64,000 nucleotides of DNA from GCA-2720975 sp964469565 (GTDB lineage: Bacteria; Planctomycetota; UBA1135; GCA-002686595). The stretch's first letter is position 1. Each line of letters opens with the position of its first letter. The position numbers and the translations under genes were made by a program. The stretch is taken from positions 124,001 to 188,000 of the forward strand of contig CAYXZD010000006.1 of NCBI GenBank assembly GCA_964469565.1, written 5' to 3'. This document shows positions 36,365 to 45,678 of this stretch, piece by piece. The notes under the pieces were generated by a model, which worked only from the letters and a program-made list of their open reading frames with translations, ran no database searches and was not told where the DNA came from.

Positions 36365-38116
36365 CTAGCTCCCGGCAACGGGCAAGCTGGCAGGCAGTTG
36401 TTCACCGGGCTGCCAACCGCCATCGCGCAAGGAGCGCACGCGATCGAGAACTTCCGTACGGTGGGTGTGGGCCAGGAGCAGTAACTGGTCGCCTGGGCGG
36501 GCCCAGGCAAGGGCCCGTTCGAGAGCCTCTAGCTCAGAGGGGGCCTCCTCCATTGCCCGAGCCGCAAGCCCCGCACCGACCAACTCCTCCGCCAACATCG
36601 AGACCACGGCCCCCTCCTCGCGACCCCGATTGTAACCATCCATGTGTTTGAGAATGACCCGGTCGGGGTAGGCGCCGGCCGTCAAACGTGCCAACTCCCG
36701 AATGGCATCATCGTCGCGATCCCCTGCCTGCCCCAACAAGACGAGCAATCGCCCCTGTGGCCCCTGTGGCCCCTCCGAACGCAGGCCCTTCGACATGAGC
36801 AACATGGCCTCCAGCCCGTGGGGGTTGTGGGCAAAATCCACAATGGCCTGGACTCCGCCCAGGTCAAAACAATTCATGCGTCCCGGATTATCCGAATCAT
36901 CTCCGCGGAATGATCGTAGACCAGCAGCGATGGAGTCCTGGTCTATTCCGAGGGCCTCCGCCACTGCCGCGGCAGCCAAAGCATTCGAGACGTTGTGACG
37001 CGCGGCTCCACCCGCCGCAAGCGGCATCTGATTGAGCGCAAGGACCTCGATGGTTTCAGTCCCCTGACGCCGCGTGATCGAATCCGTATCCAACACCCAC
37101 GCACAGCCTCCACCGGCAACGTGCTGCGAGAGCCACGGTGTGAGGGGATTCAAGCTGAACCAGGTCGTGGGCTTGGAAAGGCTGCGTGCTCGGCTCACCA
37201 CCTGCTCATCATCGGCATTGAGAACAAGGTGCGGCGCCACGGAAGTCACAACAAACTTGCCCTCGCACAGGGCAGACAGGCTTCCAATGCCCCACTCACC
37301 CAAGTGATCGGCACCCACATTCAGGACGGCAGCCACATCGGCGCGTTCAACAGCGAGCCCCCGGCGCAACATGCCCCCACGGGCAGTCTCCAACAACGCC
37401 ACGTCTGTTGCGGGATGCCGAAGAACCCGGCGCGCCCCACCGGGCCCGGACCAATCCCCCTGCTCCACGACCTCATCACCGACGACAACTTGATCGGTCG
37501 AGGAGAAACCGGGCTTGAGGCCAGCCGCGCGGGCCATGGCCGCGAGCAGACGCACGGTGGTGGTCTTACCATTCGTACCGGTGATCAACGCAAGAGGGAT
37601 ATCGTGGCATGCTGACCAATCGACGTCGGCAGGCGCAGGCAATGCATCCACAGCCCAACCCTGACAGCCCTGGCCTAGGCCCACGCTGACCCAATCGTCA
37701 TCGCTGAGGAAGGCCAGCTTGTGGGACTGAGCAGCCGCTTGCAGCGCCAGTAGGCGCGGGTTGGATTCCTCGCTGATGAGCCCACGCAGGCGTTCGGCGG
37801 CAACGGCGGATTCCTCCACCTCCCCACCCCCAAGTCCCGCCAAAGCCGATTCGAGAGCCCACTCATTCACCTCAGTCGCCGCATACAGGGCGTCGAGGGG
37901 CGCACTGAGTGCAAGGCTCGCGCCACCCTCAAAGCGACGCACGCAGGTTTGTTCATTGACCCAGCCCACTGCATCCAAGATGCAGCGCGCTTGACGCTCC
38001 CATGCCAAGATCAAGCCCCCAGCCTCTTCCTGGCTGACCTCAAGATCCAAGACAGCCCCTGGCCTAGGCCAGAGCAGATTTGGGCCCGGCAGTCGCCTAG
38101 AGTCAACGAGCTTCAT
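36365..38116 (-). CDS. Mur ligase family protein of the cyanophycin operon
   Basis: A 583-aa protein with the central and C-terminal domains of a Mur ligase: ALITGTNGKTTTVRLLAAM (P-loop), LLETARGGMLRRGLAV, AAVLNVGADHLGEWGIGSL, AVNALAAAAVAEALG-like dimer-domain residues and IVDFAHNPHGLEAML. It resembles the Mur-ligase half of cyanophycin synthetase but lacks an ATP-grasp domain. Its ATG overlaps the stop of cphA by one base (TGATG), so expression must be tightly linked. It may help ligate Arg or another residue, or use a dipeptide; the exact reaction is unknown. The operon context makes a cyanophycin-related role very likely. Confidence 0.85.
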   Translation of the reverse strand: MKLVDSRRLPGPNLLWPRPGAVLDLEVSQEEAGGLILAWERQARCILDAVGWVNEQTCVRRFEGGASLALSAPLDALYAATEVNEWALESALAGLGGGEVEESAVAAERLRGLISEESNPRLLALQAAAQSHKLAFLSDDDWVSVGLGQGCQGWAVDALPAPADVDWSACHDIPLALITGTNGKTTTVRLLAAMARAAGLKPGFSSTDQVVVGDEVVEQGDWSGPGGARRVLRHPATDVALLETARGGMLRRGLAVERADVAAVLNVGADHLGEWGIGSLSALCEGKFVVTSVAPHLVLNADDEQVVSRARSLSKPTTWFSLNPLTPWLSQHVAGGGCAWVLDTDSITRRQGTETIEVLALNQMPLAAGGAARHNVSNALAAAAVAEALGIDQDSIAAGLRSFRGDDSDNPGRMNCFDLGGVQAIVDFAHNPHGLEAMLLMSKGLRSEGPQGPQGRLLVLLGQAGDRDDDAIRELARLTAGAYPDRVILKHMDGYNRGREEGAVVSMLAEELVGAGLAARAMEEAPSELEALERALAWARPGDQLLLLAHTHRTEVLDRVRSLRDGGWQPGEQLPASLPVAGS

Positions 38117-40908
38117 CAGTCGCTGAGCTCTTGGCGCCGGGCAAGTCGCACTCCGCGTTCATCTCGGATGAGTTCGTCTCCAAGGTCGAGGGCTGAGTCA
38201 GGCAATGACCGCTTAGGCAGGGCAGGCATCACCGCAGGAATCGTGATGGCCTCGCCAGGACCGCTGGACTGAAAGCCAGTGATCTGCTCCCAGCAACGGC
38301 TGATCTCATCCCCGAAGATCAAGATCAAGTCCCCTGCTTCCCCCAACTCTAGGGCGCGCGTCACAGCAGCCACTTCGTCGGGAATCACTTCAATCGCGGA
38401 GTCTGGCACTCCCGCGTCAAGCAAAGCCTGGCGCTGCATCTTTGGCACCTCCTCATCCCCGCGGCCACGGGTGTGGTCGTCACGGCGACAAATGTAGTGA
38501 TCAAAGTGACCCGCGCTGTGGGTCGCGATTTCGAGGATGTCCTCATCGCGGCGGTCCCCGGGAGCCGCAAGCACAACCACCCGCTTGCCACTCGGTTCAA
38601 GCCTATCGCAGAGGTCAACCATCGCTTGCACGGCGGCCGGGTTGTGCCCGTAGTCGAGGATCACCTTGAAGGGGTGCTCGTCACAGATGTTCATGCGGCC
38701 AGGCGCCTGGAAGTAGCTCATGTCAAAGGTGCGCAACCCGTGGCGAATCTCATCGAGCTTGACATCCATGCTGTGAGCAATGGCCGCAGCGAACATCGCG
38801 TTTTGCACGTTGTGCATCGCGCGGCCTTCGAGGGTCGCGGGGACGAGGTGCGTCCAGAGCAACGGAATGTGCGCACCATTGTCGTAGAGGGTGATCATAT
38901 GACCCGCCATGCCCTCTTCGAGAACCATGGCACGCCCCCCAGCCAGAATGTGCTCGCGCACCAGGGCATGACTTGGATTCATCGTCACGTAACACAGGTG
39001 CTTGGCCTTGGTGTAGCTGGCCATCAGCAGACAGTTTTCATCGTCCGCATTGAGCACGGCGGCATCCTTGGCCACCTCTACCACGATGCGCTTCACTTTG
39101 GCCAGGTCCTCGAGGGTGTCGATCCCTTTGAGGCCTAGGTGATCAGCTTGCACATTCAGTACCGCGCCTACGTTGCAACGCTTGTAGCTCATCCCGCGCC
39201 GCAAGAGCCCTCCACGGGCTGTCTCCAATACGGCCACATCCACGCTGGGGTCGCGCAGAATCATGCGGGCTGCCATGGGTCCTGTCATGTCACCCTCGAC
39301 CGACTTGTGACCGTCGATGTAGACGGCGTCCGTCGTGGCGAGTCCAACGTGCTTGCCGGTCAATTTGAAGATGTGGGCCACCATGCGTGAGGTGGTGGTC
39401 TTTCCATTCGTGCCCGTGATCGATGCGATGGGGATACGCGCAGGGCTACCGGGGGGAAAGAGCATGTCCAAGACAGGCCCAGCCACATCCCGCGGCTGAC
39501 CCTCACTGGGAGCAACGTGCATGCGAAACCCTGGTGCGGCGTTGACCTCACAAATGGCCCCACCTGTCGTGCGGTAAGACTCGGTGATGTCGGTGGTCAA
39601 GAAATCGACCCCGGCAACATCCAGCCCAATGGCCAGCGCCGCACGCTCGGCCATCTGGCGATTATCTGGATGGATTACATCGGTCACGTCAACAGCCGTC
39701 CCCCCCGTGGACAGATTGCCTGTCGATCGCAGGTACACCAATTCATCGGCAGCGGGCACCGAATCGGGAGTCATCGCCTTCAGCTCTAGCAACCGCAGAG
39801 CCTGATGATCGAGCTCCAACTGAGTCAGCACTTTCTCGTGGCCGATTCCCCGGCGCGGATCTTCATTGGTGCGTTCGACCAGCTCAGTAATCGTCGCCTC
39901 ACCGTCCCCCACCACGTGTCCTGGCACGCGTTTGGAAGCCGCCACAAGTTTGCCATCCACAACCAAGAGCCGGTGATCGAGCCCCGAAATGAAGCTCTCC
40001 ACGAGCACCGTTCGCGAGTGTTCGCGTGCGTGGTGATAGGCGACGCGCACGGAGTCCTTGTCCATCAGTTCAATGGAAACCCCGCGGCCGTGGTTGGCAT
40101 TGAGAGGTTTCACCACGATGGGAAAGCCGATGCGCTCAGCTGCACGCGCCGCTTGTTCCTCACTGTAGACCATGCGCTGGTGGGCTACGGGAAGTCCCAA
40201 GTCAGCCAGGAGCGAATTGGTTTCCTCCTTATCAGAGGCTATCTCCACCGCGATGTGACGCGTCTCACCTGTGATCGTGGCCTGAATCCTGCGACCGTAT
40301 TTGCCGTGACCAAATTGCACCAAGCTGTAGCGGTTCAATCGCAGCCAGGGAATATCCCTTTCCTCGGCGGCCTTGACGAGGCTGGCGGTACTCGGCCCCA
40401 GCGCCCTGCGCTGGGCAAACCGAATAAAACCGTCCCGCTCACTATCAAAATCGTAGGCCTGCCCGCGGACATCCTCGGGTTGAAAGCGTTCCGGCAAGCA
40501 ATGCAGAATCAGTTCGAGGGCGAGGCGCCCGGCTTCAAGGCCCACATCCTCTTGGTTGTAGGCGTACACCACATCGTATTCACCGGTGGCTCCGGTCCCC
40601 CGTGTACGTCCGAAGGTCACATCTCCCCCGGCGATGATCTGCAACTCGATCGCGATGTGCTCCAAGATGTGTCCCATCCAAGTGCCTTCGTCTTCAGTCA
40701 GGCGCCGCAAGAAACCACCGGGTTCCTGGTAGGAACAACCATGTTGAGCGAGTCCTGGCAGGGCCTCAGCAATCGCATCGGTGAATTCCGTCCCGAGGCG
40801 AGTCGAAGAGTATTCCTCCAACTCACCCAGCTGCACGGTGAGCCGAATCACTGGAAACAGCGCATACAGGCTCGGGCCAACGAATACAGACTTGGAGAGA
40901 ATCTTCAT
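38116..40908 (-). CDS. cphA: cyanophycin synthetase
   Basis: CphA polymerises Asp and Arg into multi-L-arginyl-poly-L-aspartate granules. The 930-aa protein starts at ATG 40908 (MKILSKSVFVGPSLYALFPVIRL), the usual CphA start. Domains in order are an N-terminal domain with HILEHIAIELQ and GEYDVVYAYNQEDVGLEAGRLAL, an ATP-grasp module (FPIVVKPLNANHGRGVSI, GLDHRLLVVDGKLVAASKRVPGHVVGDG, DITESYRTTGGAICEVNAAPGFRMH), and a Mur ligase module (IASITGTNGKTTTSRMVAHIF, LETARGGLLRRGMSYKRC, VILDYGHNPAAVQAM). The length is near that of CphA1. It lies 13 bases after cyanophycinase, and the following Mur ligase ATG overlaps its stop. Confidence 0.96.
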   Translation of the reverse strand: MKILSKSVFVGPSLYALFPVIRLTVQLGELEEYSSTRLGTEFTDAIAEALPGLAQHGCSYQEPGGFLRRLTEDEGTWMGHILEHIAIELQIIAGGDVTFGRTRGTGATGEYDVVYAYNQEDVGLEAGRLALELILHCLPERFQPEDVRGQAYDFDSERDGFIRFAQRRALGPSTASLVKAAEERDIPWLRLNRYSLVQFGHGKYGRRIQATITGETRHIAVEIASDKEETNSLLADLGLPVAHQRMVYSEEQAARAAERIGFPIVVKPLNANHGRGVSIELMDKDSVRVAYHHAREHSRTVLVESFISGLDHRLLVVDGKLVAASKRVPGHVVGDGEATITELVERTNEDPRRGIGHEKVLTQLELDHQALRLLELKAMTPDSVPAADELVYLRSTGNLSTGGTAVDVTDVIHPDNRQMAERAALAIGLDVAGVDFLTTDITESYRTTGGAICEVNAAPGFRMHVAPSEGQPRDVAGPVLDMLFPPGSPARIPIASITGTNGKTTTSRMVAHIFKLTGKHVGLATTDAVYIDGHKSVEGDMTGPMAARMILRDPSVDVAVLETARGGLLRRGMSYKRCNVGAVLNVQADHLGLKGIDTLEDLAKVKRIVVEVAKDAAVLNADDENCLLMASYTKAKHLCYVTMNPSHALVREHILAGGRAMVLEEGMAGHMITLYDNGAHIPLLWTHLVPATLEGRAMHNVQNAMFAAAIAHSMDVKLDEIRHGLRTFDMSYFQAPGRMNICDEHPFKVILDYGHNPAAVQAMVDLCDRLEPSGKRVVVLAAPGDRRDEDILEIATHSAGHFDHYICRRDDHTRGRGDEEVPKMQRQALLDAGVPDSAIEVIPDEVAAVTRALELGEAGDLILIFGDEISRCWEQITGFQSSGPGEAITIPAVMPALPKRSLPDSALDLGDELIRDERGVRLARRQELSD

Positions 40909-40921
40909 GGGGACGGGCCTC

Positions 40922-41725
40922 CTATTGGGGAGCGGGGCGGGCAGTTCGCGTTTCGATGTTGTAGCTGCCGCCGTGCACCAGGACATGCAGGCGGATATTG
41001 ATCAAGCACACAGGTTCATGGGTGCGGGTGGAGTCCATGGATGAGAAATCCATGTCCGAAGGATCCACTAGGGTGAGCCCCCCACTCCCGACCACTTCCA
41101 TCTCCTTCTCGGCACAGATAAATGCAGCCGTGTCCTCGTCGAGGCCGATGCCGATGGGCCTGGGATTGTAGGCTAGGGCGGTGAGCAGTCGCCCGAGGCG
41201 ATCCCGCTGGCGAAAGTGCTGGTCCACGATAATGTTGCGGGTCAGGCCCAAGCCCGGAACCAAAGTGACCATGTCGCTGCGGGGAGTCGAGCCCTCGTCC
41301 CCGTAGGCGATCATGTGCTCTGCCATGAACGATGCACCCGCTGAAGTCCCGGCGACGTGTAGCCCCCCCGTGCGATTGCGCTGGCGCAGGAGTTCCGCCA
41401 CGGGTGTCCCGCCAATTGTGGTCGAGAGGCGTAATTGGTTTCCGCCTGTCATAAAGACTCCATTCACTTGCTCAAGGATCTGAAGCCAGTCTTTGCGTTC
41501 GCAGTCTCGGCGTTCTTCAAAGGGCAGTGAATAAACAGATCCAACACCGAGGTCGGTAAAGATCTCTTCATAGCGCGACGCCGTATCCTCCAGTTGCGAA
41601 GCCGTAGGGATGATGGCGATGCTCGCATCGCCTCCACCACAAATGTCCACGAACCGGCGCAGGATAGTACGGCCACTGATTTTTTCTTCAGCGCCTCCGA
41701 TGGGGATGATGTAACCGGGTGTCAT
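40922..41725 (-). CDS. cphB: cyanophycinase
   Basis: CphB is a serine-type exopeptidase that cuts cyanophycin to beta-Asp-Arg dipeptides. The 267-aa protein from ATG 41725 has the S51-like signature: IIPIGGAEEK at the start, GVFMTGGNQLRLSTTIGGT, and HVAGTSAGASFMAEHMI with nucleophile Ser128. ARG-binding and C-terminal features (GLGLTRNIIVDQHFRQRDRLGRLLTAL, GIGLDEDTAAF) are also standard. It lies between the isoaspartyl dipeptidase gene (51 bases upstream) and cphA, so polymer synthesis and breakdown are encoded in one transcript. Confidence 0.96.
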   Translation of the reverse strand: MTPGYIIPIGGAEEKISGRTILRRFVDICGGGDASIAIIPTASQLEDTASRYEEIFTDLGVGSVYSLPFEERRDCERKDWLQILEQVNGVFMTGGNQLRLSTTIGGTPVAELLRQRNRTGGLHVAGTSAGASFMAEHMIAYGDEGSTPRSDMVTLVPGLGLTRNIIVDQHFRQRDRLGRLLTALAYNPRPIGIGLDEDTAAFICAEKEMEVVGSGGLTLVDPSDMDFSSMDSTRTHEPVCLINIRLHVLVHGGSYNIETRTARPAPQ

Positions 41726-41776
41726 TCTGAGAGGGACTTCGTGAAACGGGGGGGCAGGGTTTACGCAGGGCAAAAG

Positions 41777-42943
41777 CTAGGCTGTCTCAAACGGACCCGT
41801 TCGCAGGGCCTGGCCTGCACTTATGTGCCAGATGCCTCTGGCCATGGTGCAACAAACGTGGGCTTGAGAATCCAGCACGACGAGATCAGCATCGCTGCCA
41901 GGTATCAGTTCGCCTTTGCCTTGCAGGCCCGCTAAGCGGGCAGGATTCTGGGTAAACGCCGGCAGGAATTGGTCGGGAGCGCGGCCGCTATTGAACATGT
42001 TGGAAAGCGCTTCAGCCAGGAAGGCACTGGAACCTACATCCATCTGTCGCAGCGAGCCGTCGGCATCGAAGGTGGGCAGGCAGCCTCCGCTGTCCGAGCT
42101 GACAGTCACGCGACTCGGGTCGCAACCATGGTCGAGGTAGCGTTCCAGTGCGGCTGCAGCGCCTAGCCCGTCATCACTGGGGCCCACAGGGAACGCTGTG
42201 ATATCCACACTGCACCCTGAACGGGTCAAGTTGAGGGCCTCCTCAAAGAGGGGCAACCGCCGGTTGATGTGCGTGGGATGAAAACGAACGGCGGGAAGCT
42301 CGCTGGTCTCTAGAGCCGCACGAACAAGTTCGAGTCCACGCTCCCCATCGCCCATGTGCAGGTGCAAGAGTCCCGCCTTGCCGCCTACCATGCCCCCCAC
42401 CTGAGCCTCCGAAGCCACGCGCAGGAACTCATCCAGGGTCAATTGACTGGATCGAAAGTCGCTCAAAGCCAGCTCGCCAATACCAATCACCTCACTGATA
42501 TGCACGAGGTCCCCGCGGAGGCTTCCGGTCAGGGTACAGCTGGGGAGGTGGTATCCACCGGTGTAACACCAAGCACTGAGCCCGAGGGCGCGCAGGGCCC
42601 GGACACTGGCCAGCAGTTCCTGCATGCTCCGGGTCAGTCCATCCGTACCGAGCAGACCGACGATCGAGGTCACGCCATGGCGGGTGTAGCTCGTTAGGCT
42701 GGGAGCGGGTACGCGTGTCTCTGCACCGGACTCACCGCCGCCGCCGGTCGGATGGGCGTGCAGATCGACGAGCCCAGGAATCACGCGCGCACCTTCAAGG
42801 TCCACGGTTTCCTGAATGAGGTCTGCGGACACAACGGGTGCATCCTCTAGGACGGCGAGCACCTTGCCCCCCCCGAGCACGAGGCAGCGCCGACCCACAT
42901 GGCGGGGTGTGTACAACTCAGCGTTTCGCAGAAGGGTCAGCAT
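41777..42943 (-). CDS. iadA: beta-aspartyl (isoaspartyl) dipeptidase
   Basis: A metal-dependent amidohydrolase, 388 aa from ATG 42943, that splits beta-Asp dipeptides. IadA-type signatures are GARVIPGLVDLHAHPTGGGGE, TRHGVTSIVGLLGTDGLTRS, LGLSAWCYTGGYHLPSCTLTGS, HLHMGDGERGLELV, RFHPTHINR and VSSDSGGCLPTFDADG. Here the enzyme probably hydrolyses the beta-Asp-Arg released by the adjacent cyanophycinase, giving free Asp and Arg. It is the first gene of the four-gene cyanophycin operon on the minus strand. Confidence 0.95.
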   Translation of the reverse strand: MLTLLRNAELYTPRHVGRRCLVLGGGKVLAVLEDAPVVSADLIQETVDLEGARVIPGLVDLHAHPTGGGGESGAETRVPAPSLTSYTRHGVTSIVGLLGTDGLTRSMQELLASVRALRALGLSAWCYTGGYHLPSCTLTGSLRGDLVHISEVIGIGELALSDFRSSQLTLDEFLRVASEAQVGGMVGGKAGLLHLHMGDGERGLELVRAALETSELPAVRFHPTHINRRLPLFEEALNLTRSGCSVDITAFPVGPSDDGLGAAAALERYLDHGCDPSRVTVSSDSGGCLPTFDADGSLRQMDVGSSAFLAEALSNMFNSGRAPDQFLPAFTQNPARLAGLQGKGELIPGSDADLVVLDSQAHVCCTMARGIWHISAGQALRTGPFETA

Positions 42944-43130
42944 GGAACTTGGAGGTGGCTCTTGGGATTGCGGTCTCGCCAGAAGAATGGACTCAGAGCC
43001 CCGATCTGGCCGCATTTCAGGCGCAAAACTCTACCCGAAGCGAGGCCGGTAAGCCTCCCCCCCCAGCGGGAATTAGATCCGCCCGAGCTACCCGGTGCTA
43101 CGACCGGGCCAAACCTACGAGCACGGGAAC

Positions 43131-43628
43131 TCAGACCTTGCCAAACAGCACGACGTAGTTGTGGCCGTAGGCCTTCGCGCACTTGGGACAGGTGGTGTAA
43201 AAGGCGTACGTCTTCTCGACGGTGCAGCCCTCTTGGGCAAGGCTCGACTCCAGTTGCTGGCGCCAGCGCCCAGCATCCTTGTAGGGCCCATCGAAGACCT
43301 GGCTCCGAAACGTTCCGCTCAGCGTCTCGACCGTCGCCCCGCTGCCCGCAAGTTCGTCCGCCCGATCCGGGAGCACATCAAAGTACAGTTCGGTACGCCA
43401 CAGCGAGCATTCGTCGGCGAGGACGAAGAAGTCTTCAGGCCCAGCCTGTGCACTCTCCAGCTTCTGCAGGTTGCTCGTCATGGCTTTACCGAAGCCAATG
43501 GGGATGTGCAAAAAACAACGCACGCGGTCCCGCATGAATGGGCGTTGGTCCCATTCATGCGTAGCTCCGCGCCAAGGCTCAGGATCAAAGGGGGGGCAAC
43601 AACCCGTCGAAGTGCAAGTTTCAGTCAT
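43131..43628 (-). CDS. conserved-looking hypothetical protein, 165 aa
   Basis: Not identified by function. The N-terminus is cysteine-rich (CTSTGCCPPFDPEPWRG), followed by HEWDQRPFMRDRVRCFLHIPIGFGKAM. Such a dense motif suggests a conserved family. The C-terminus ends YTTCPKCAKAYGHNYVVLFGKV, where CPKC resembles half of a zinc ribbon. There is no signal peptide or membrane segment. The start ATG overlaps the stop of the DUF368 gene by eight bases, so it is translationally coupled. Because the operon starts with the UGA-containing FG-GAP gene, a metal- or redox-linked role is conceivable but unproven. Confidence 0.7.
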   Translation of the reverse strand: MTETCTSTGCCPPFDPEPWRGATHEWDQRPFMRDRVRCFLHIPIGFGKAMTSNLQKLESAQAGPEDFFVLADECSLWRTELYFDVLPDRADELAGSGATVETLSGTFRSQVFDGPYKDAGRWRQQLESSLAQEGCTVEKTYAFYTTCPKCAKAYGHNYVVLFGKV

Positions 43629-44700
43629 GGCTCTTAGAGCTTTGTTGAGGGGTGGGCTGACCCCGTGAAAGCAGGCGCGTTAGGCCTACACCGACAAGAA
43701 GCAGTCCGAGTGCGTTCGCCACGCGGCTAGGTGCTGGAGAATAGGGAGCCAATTGTGAGCCCAAGAGCTTGAGTTGACCAGAAGTCTTCCCCTGGTGGCG
43801 TTCCCCCATCGCCCGCAGGTCTGCCACATTCAAGTCCAGACCCCGCTGTTCGATGACCTGGGCCGCAGGCACGCCTGCCAAGACCTCAACCGTCGCCTTG
43901 CGCCAATCCTTGCGCGCCAGCTCGGGATAGACGGGTTCTTGAAAAGGAAACAGACCAAAAACGGACCCACACAAGAGGCCTAGGAGCATGCCGTGGGAAA
44001 CGCGCGTATGTTTCGCCAAGACCCATTTCAGCAGATTCGAGAGCAGCCCGATCCCCACAACAGCGCCGATCACGACGGGCAGCACCACGCCTAGGCAGGC
44101 TGCAAGGTCCTCGCGCATCGCTCCCAAGGAGAGGCTCCCGATGACCGTATCGTACATCCCCAAGATCAACAGGATGTACGAGCCCGAAATACCCGGAAGG
44201 ATCATGCTCGACGCAGCAAGCGCCCCCACGGGCAGGAGCACGGCCGGCGTTGAGGGGAGATGGGTTCCAATCAGTGCAAAGGTCAATCCCGCCATGGTGG
44301 CCATGCCCAGGATGAAAGCCAGCCACGCCTGGCCCGAACCCTGCGCCCGTAGTTGGGCCTTAGCGACCAACTCAGGGGCACCTCCCAGGGTCAATCCGAT
44401 GAAGAGGCTGTACATCACCCAGCGGTAGTGGGTCACGAGATTGACGGCCACGCCGGAGAAGGCGACGACGGCCCCTCCCAAGCCCAACAGGAGCACCGCC
44501 AGAAAGAGGAGGGACCCCCGGCGTAAACGCAAACGCGTCACATCGGCGACCGCCCCAACGAATCGATCATACAGACCGATGGCAAGGATCATCGTGCCGC
44601 CGCTGATGCCGGGAACGAGATTCGCGAGCCCCATCAGCGCACCTCCGGCCAGTGTGCGGGGGACGGGTACGGGTTCTGGGATCGCTTCGGATGGAGCCAT
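43621..44700 (-). CDS. DUF368 membrane protein (undecaprenyl-phosphate flippase family)
   Basis: A 359-aa polytopic membrane protein starting at ATG 44700; a GTG three codons upstream is less likely. The hallmark is near the start: GALMGLANLVPGISGGTMILAIGLYDRF. Its second copy, SSMILPGISGSYILLILGMYDTVI, reflects the internal duplication of DUF368. Members of this family have been shown to recycle undecaprenyl phosphate across the cytoplasmic membrane (PopT). The last 80 residues are not hydrophobic except for one terminal segment, and appear to be an added soluble loop. It is in the operon 47385-43131. Confidence 0.9.
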   Translation of the reverse strand: MAPSEAIPEPVPVPRTLAGGALMGLANLVPGISGGTMILAIGLYDRFVGAVADVTRLRLRRGSLLFLAVLLLGLGGAVVAFSGVAVNLVTHYRWVMYSLFIGLTLGGAPELVAKAQLRAQGSGQAWLAFILGMATMAGLTFALIGTHLPSTPAVLLPVGALAASSMILPGISGSYILLILGMYDTVIGSLSLGAMREDLAACLGVVLPVVIGAVVGIGLLSNLLKWVLAKHTRVSHGMLLGLLCGSVFGLFPFQEPVYPELARKDWRKATVEVLAGVPAAQVIEQRGLDLNVADLRAMGERHQGKTSGQLKLLGSQLAPYSPAPSRVANALGLLLVGVGLTRLLSRGQPTPQQSSKSHD

Positions 44701-44715
44701 GGGCGCCACCCTAGC

Positions 44716-45675
44716 CTATCGGAGCCCCAAGACCCCAACACGCAATCGCAAGGCACGGGGCCAGGCTGCGGCCTCCAAATCAAGAGCCCCCAGCAGTCGC
44801 CTCCTAGCCGTGGGCAAGCAGGGCCCGGTCATGCGTGCGCCCCCTAGCCTGACTAGGGCCACGTCGGGCAATCGACGCCAGGTAAGGTCTTGGGCAAAGG
44901 GTGCCTCCGTGAGGTCCGATTGTGCACTGAGAATCTGCTCGGCAGCACAATCCCCCGGTCGAGCATCAGGACGGGACTGGGATTGGGCCGTGGAAATGTG
45001 AAGGTCGGCTAGCGACAGGTCACCCAGCTCCACGCGGGAGGCGAACAGGCGGGCCAGGAACAAACCCAAGGCCGTGGCCCCAATGCGCCTGGGCTCAGGA
45101 TCACTCTGGGCCTCCATCCATTCGAGCACGGGCAGGGTCCCTTCTAGGCTGCGCGTCACCAACACGGACTCTTGCGCAAAGAACTGTCCCCCCCGAGCGC
45201 ACCACGCGAGGGGCTCGGGGGTCACGATCCCGTCCGCCCGCAATTGACAGAGTAGGTTCCACTGCCGCAGGGCAAGACTTGAAGATCGAGGCGCACTCAT
45301 GCGTGCGTACAGAGCCCGCCCCAATCCCGCTGGAGCAAAGTGCTGCACGTCGATCCAGCCTGTCCCCGCTCCGGCAGGACGTTTGCGCGAGCGTGTAGGC
45401 CGCTGGGCTTCGGCGGTCCCCGCACCTAGGGGTCGGGCTCGGCGCATGCTCGGAGTACTTCCGGCCGAGCTTGAATCCCAACGGTCTGATGGCTCCACCC
45501 GCACCGCCGTGCCTGGCAAGGGAACACGCCAGGTCACATGGGGCGGGTACTCGCCCAACTCCCACGCCCCGGGAACGTCCCAGGATCCGCGCCCCTCCAA
45601 GAGCTCCGATTCGTCAGCCACCCCCAAGGCCGTCCAACCGGGAACCCCAGGCGCCAACTGCGATTGAATCGTCAC
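44716..45675 (-). CDS. lipopolysaccharide-kinase-like (WaaP/Kdo kinase type) protein, divergent
   Basis: A 319-aa protein from GTG 45675, four bases after the TAA of the upstream gene. Kinase-like features are weak but consistent: ARALYARMSAPRSSSLALRQWNLLCQLRADGIVTPEPLAWC, then VTRSLEGTLPVLEWMEAQ, then LGLFLARLFASRVELGDLSLADLHI. These correspond to the N-lobe, hinge and catalytic-loop region of LPS kinases. The catalytic loop lacks the usual H-x-D, so it may be inactive or miscalled. The first 100 residues are low complexity. A role in envelope sugar phosphorylation would fit the neighbouring undecaprenyl-phosphate transporter. Confidence 0.55.
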   Translation of the reverse strand: MTIQSQLAPGVPGWTALGVADESELLEGRGSWDVPGAWELGEYPPHVTWRVPLPGTAVRVEPSDRWDSSSAGSTPSMRRARPLGAGTAEAQRPTRSRKRPAGAGTGWIDVQHFAPAGLGRALYARMSAPRSSSLALRQWNLLCQLRADGIVTPEPLAWCARGGQFFAQESVLVTRSLEGTLPVLEWMEAQSDPEPRRIGATALGLFLARLFASRVELGDLSLADLHISTAQSQSRPDARPGDCAAEQILSAQSDLTEAPFAQDLTWRRLPDVALVRLGGARMTGPCLPTARRRLLGALDLEAAAWPRALRLRVGVLGLR

Positions 45676-45678
45676 CGG

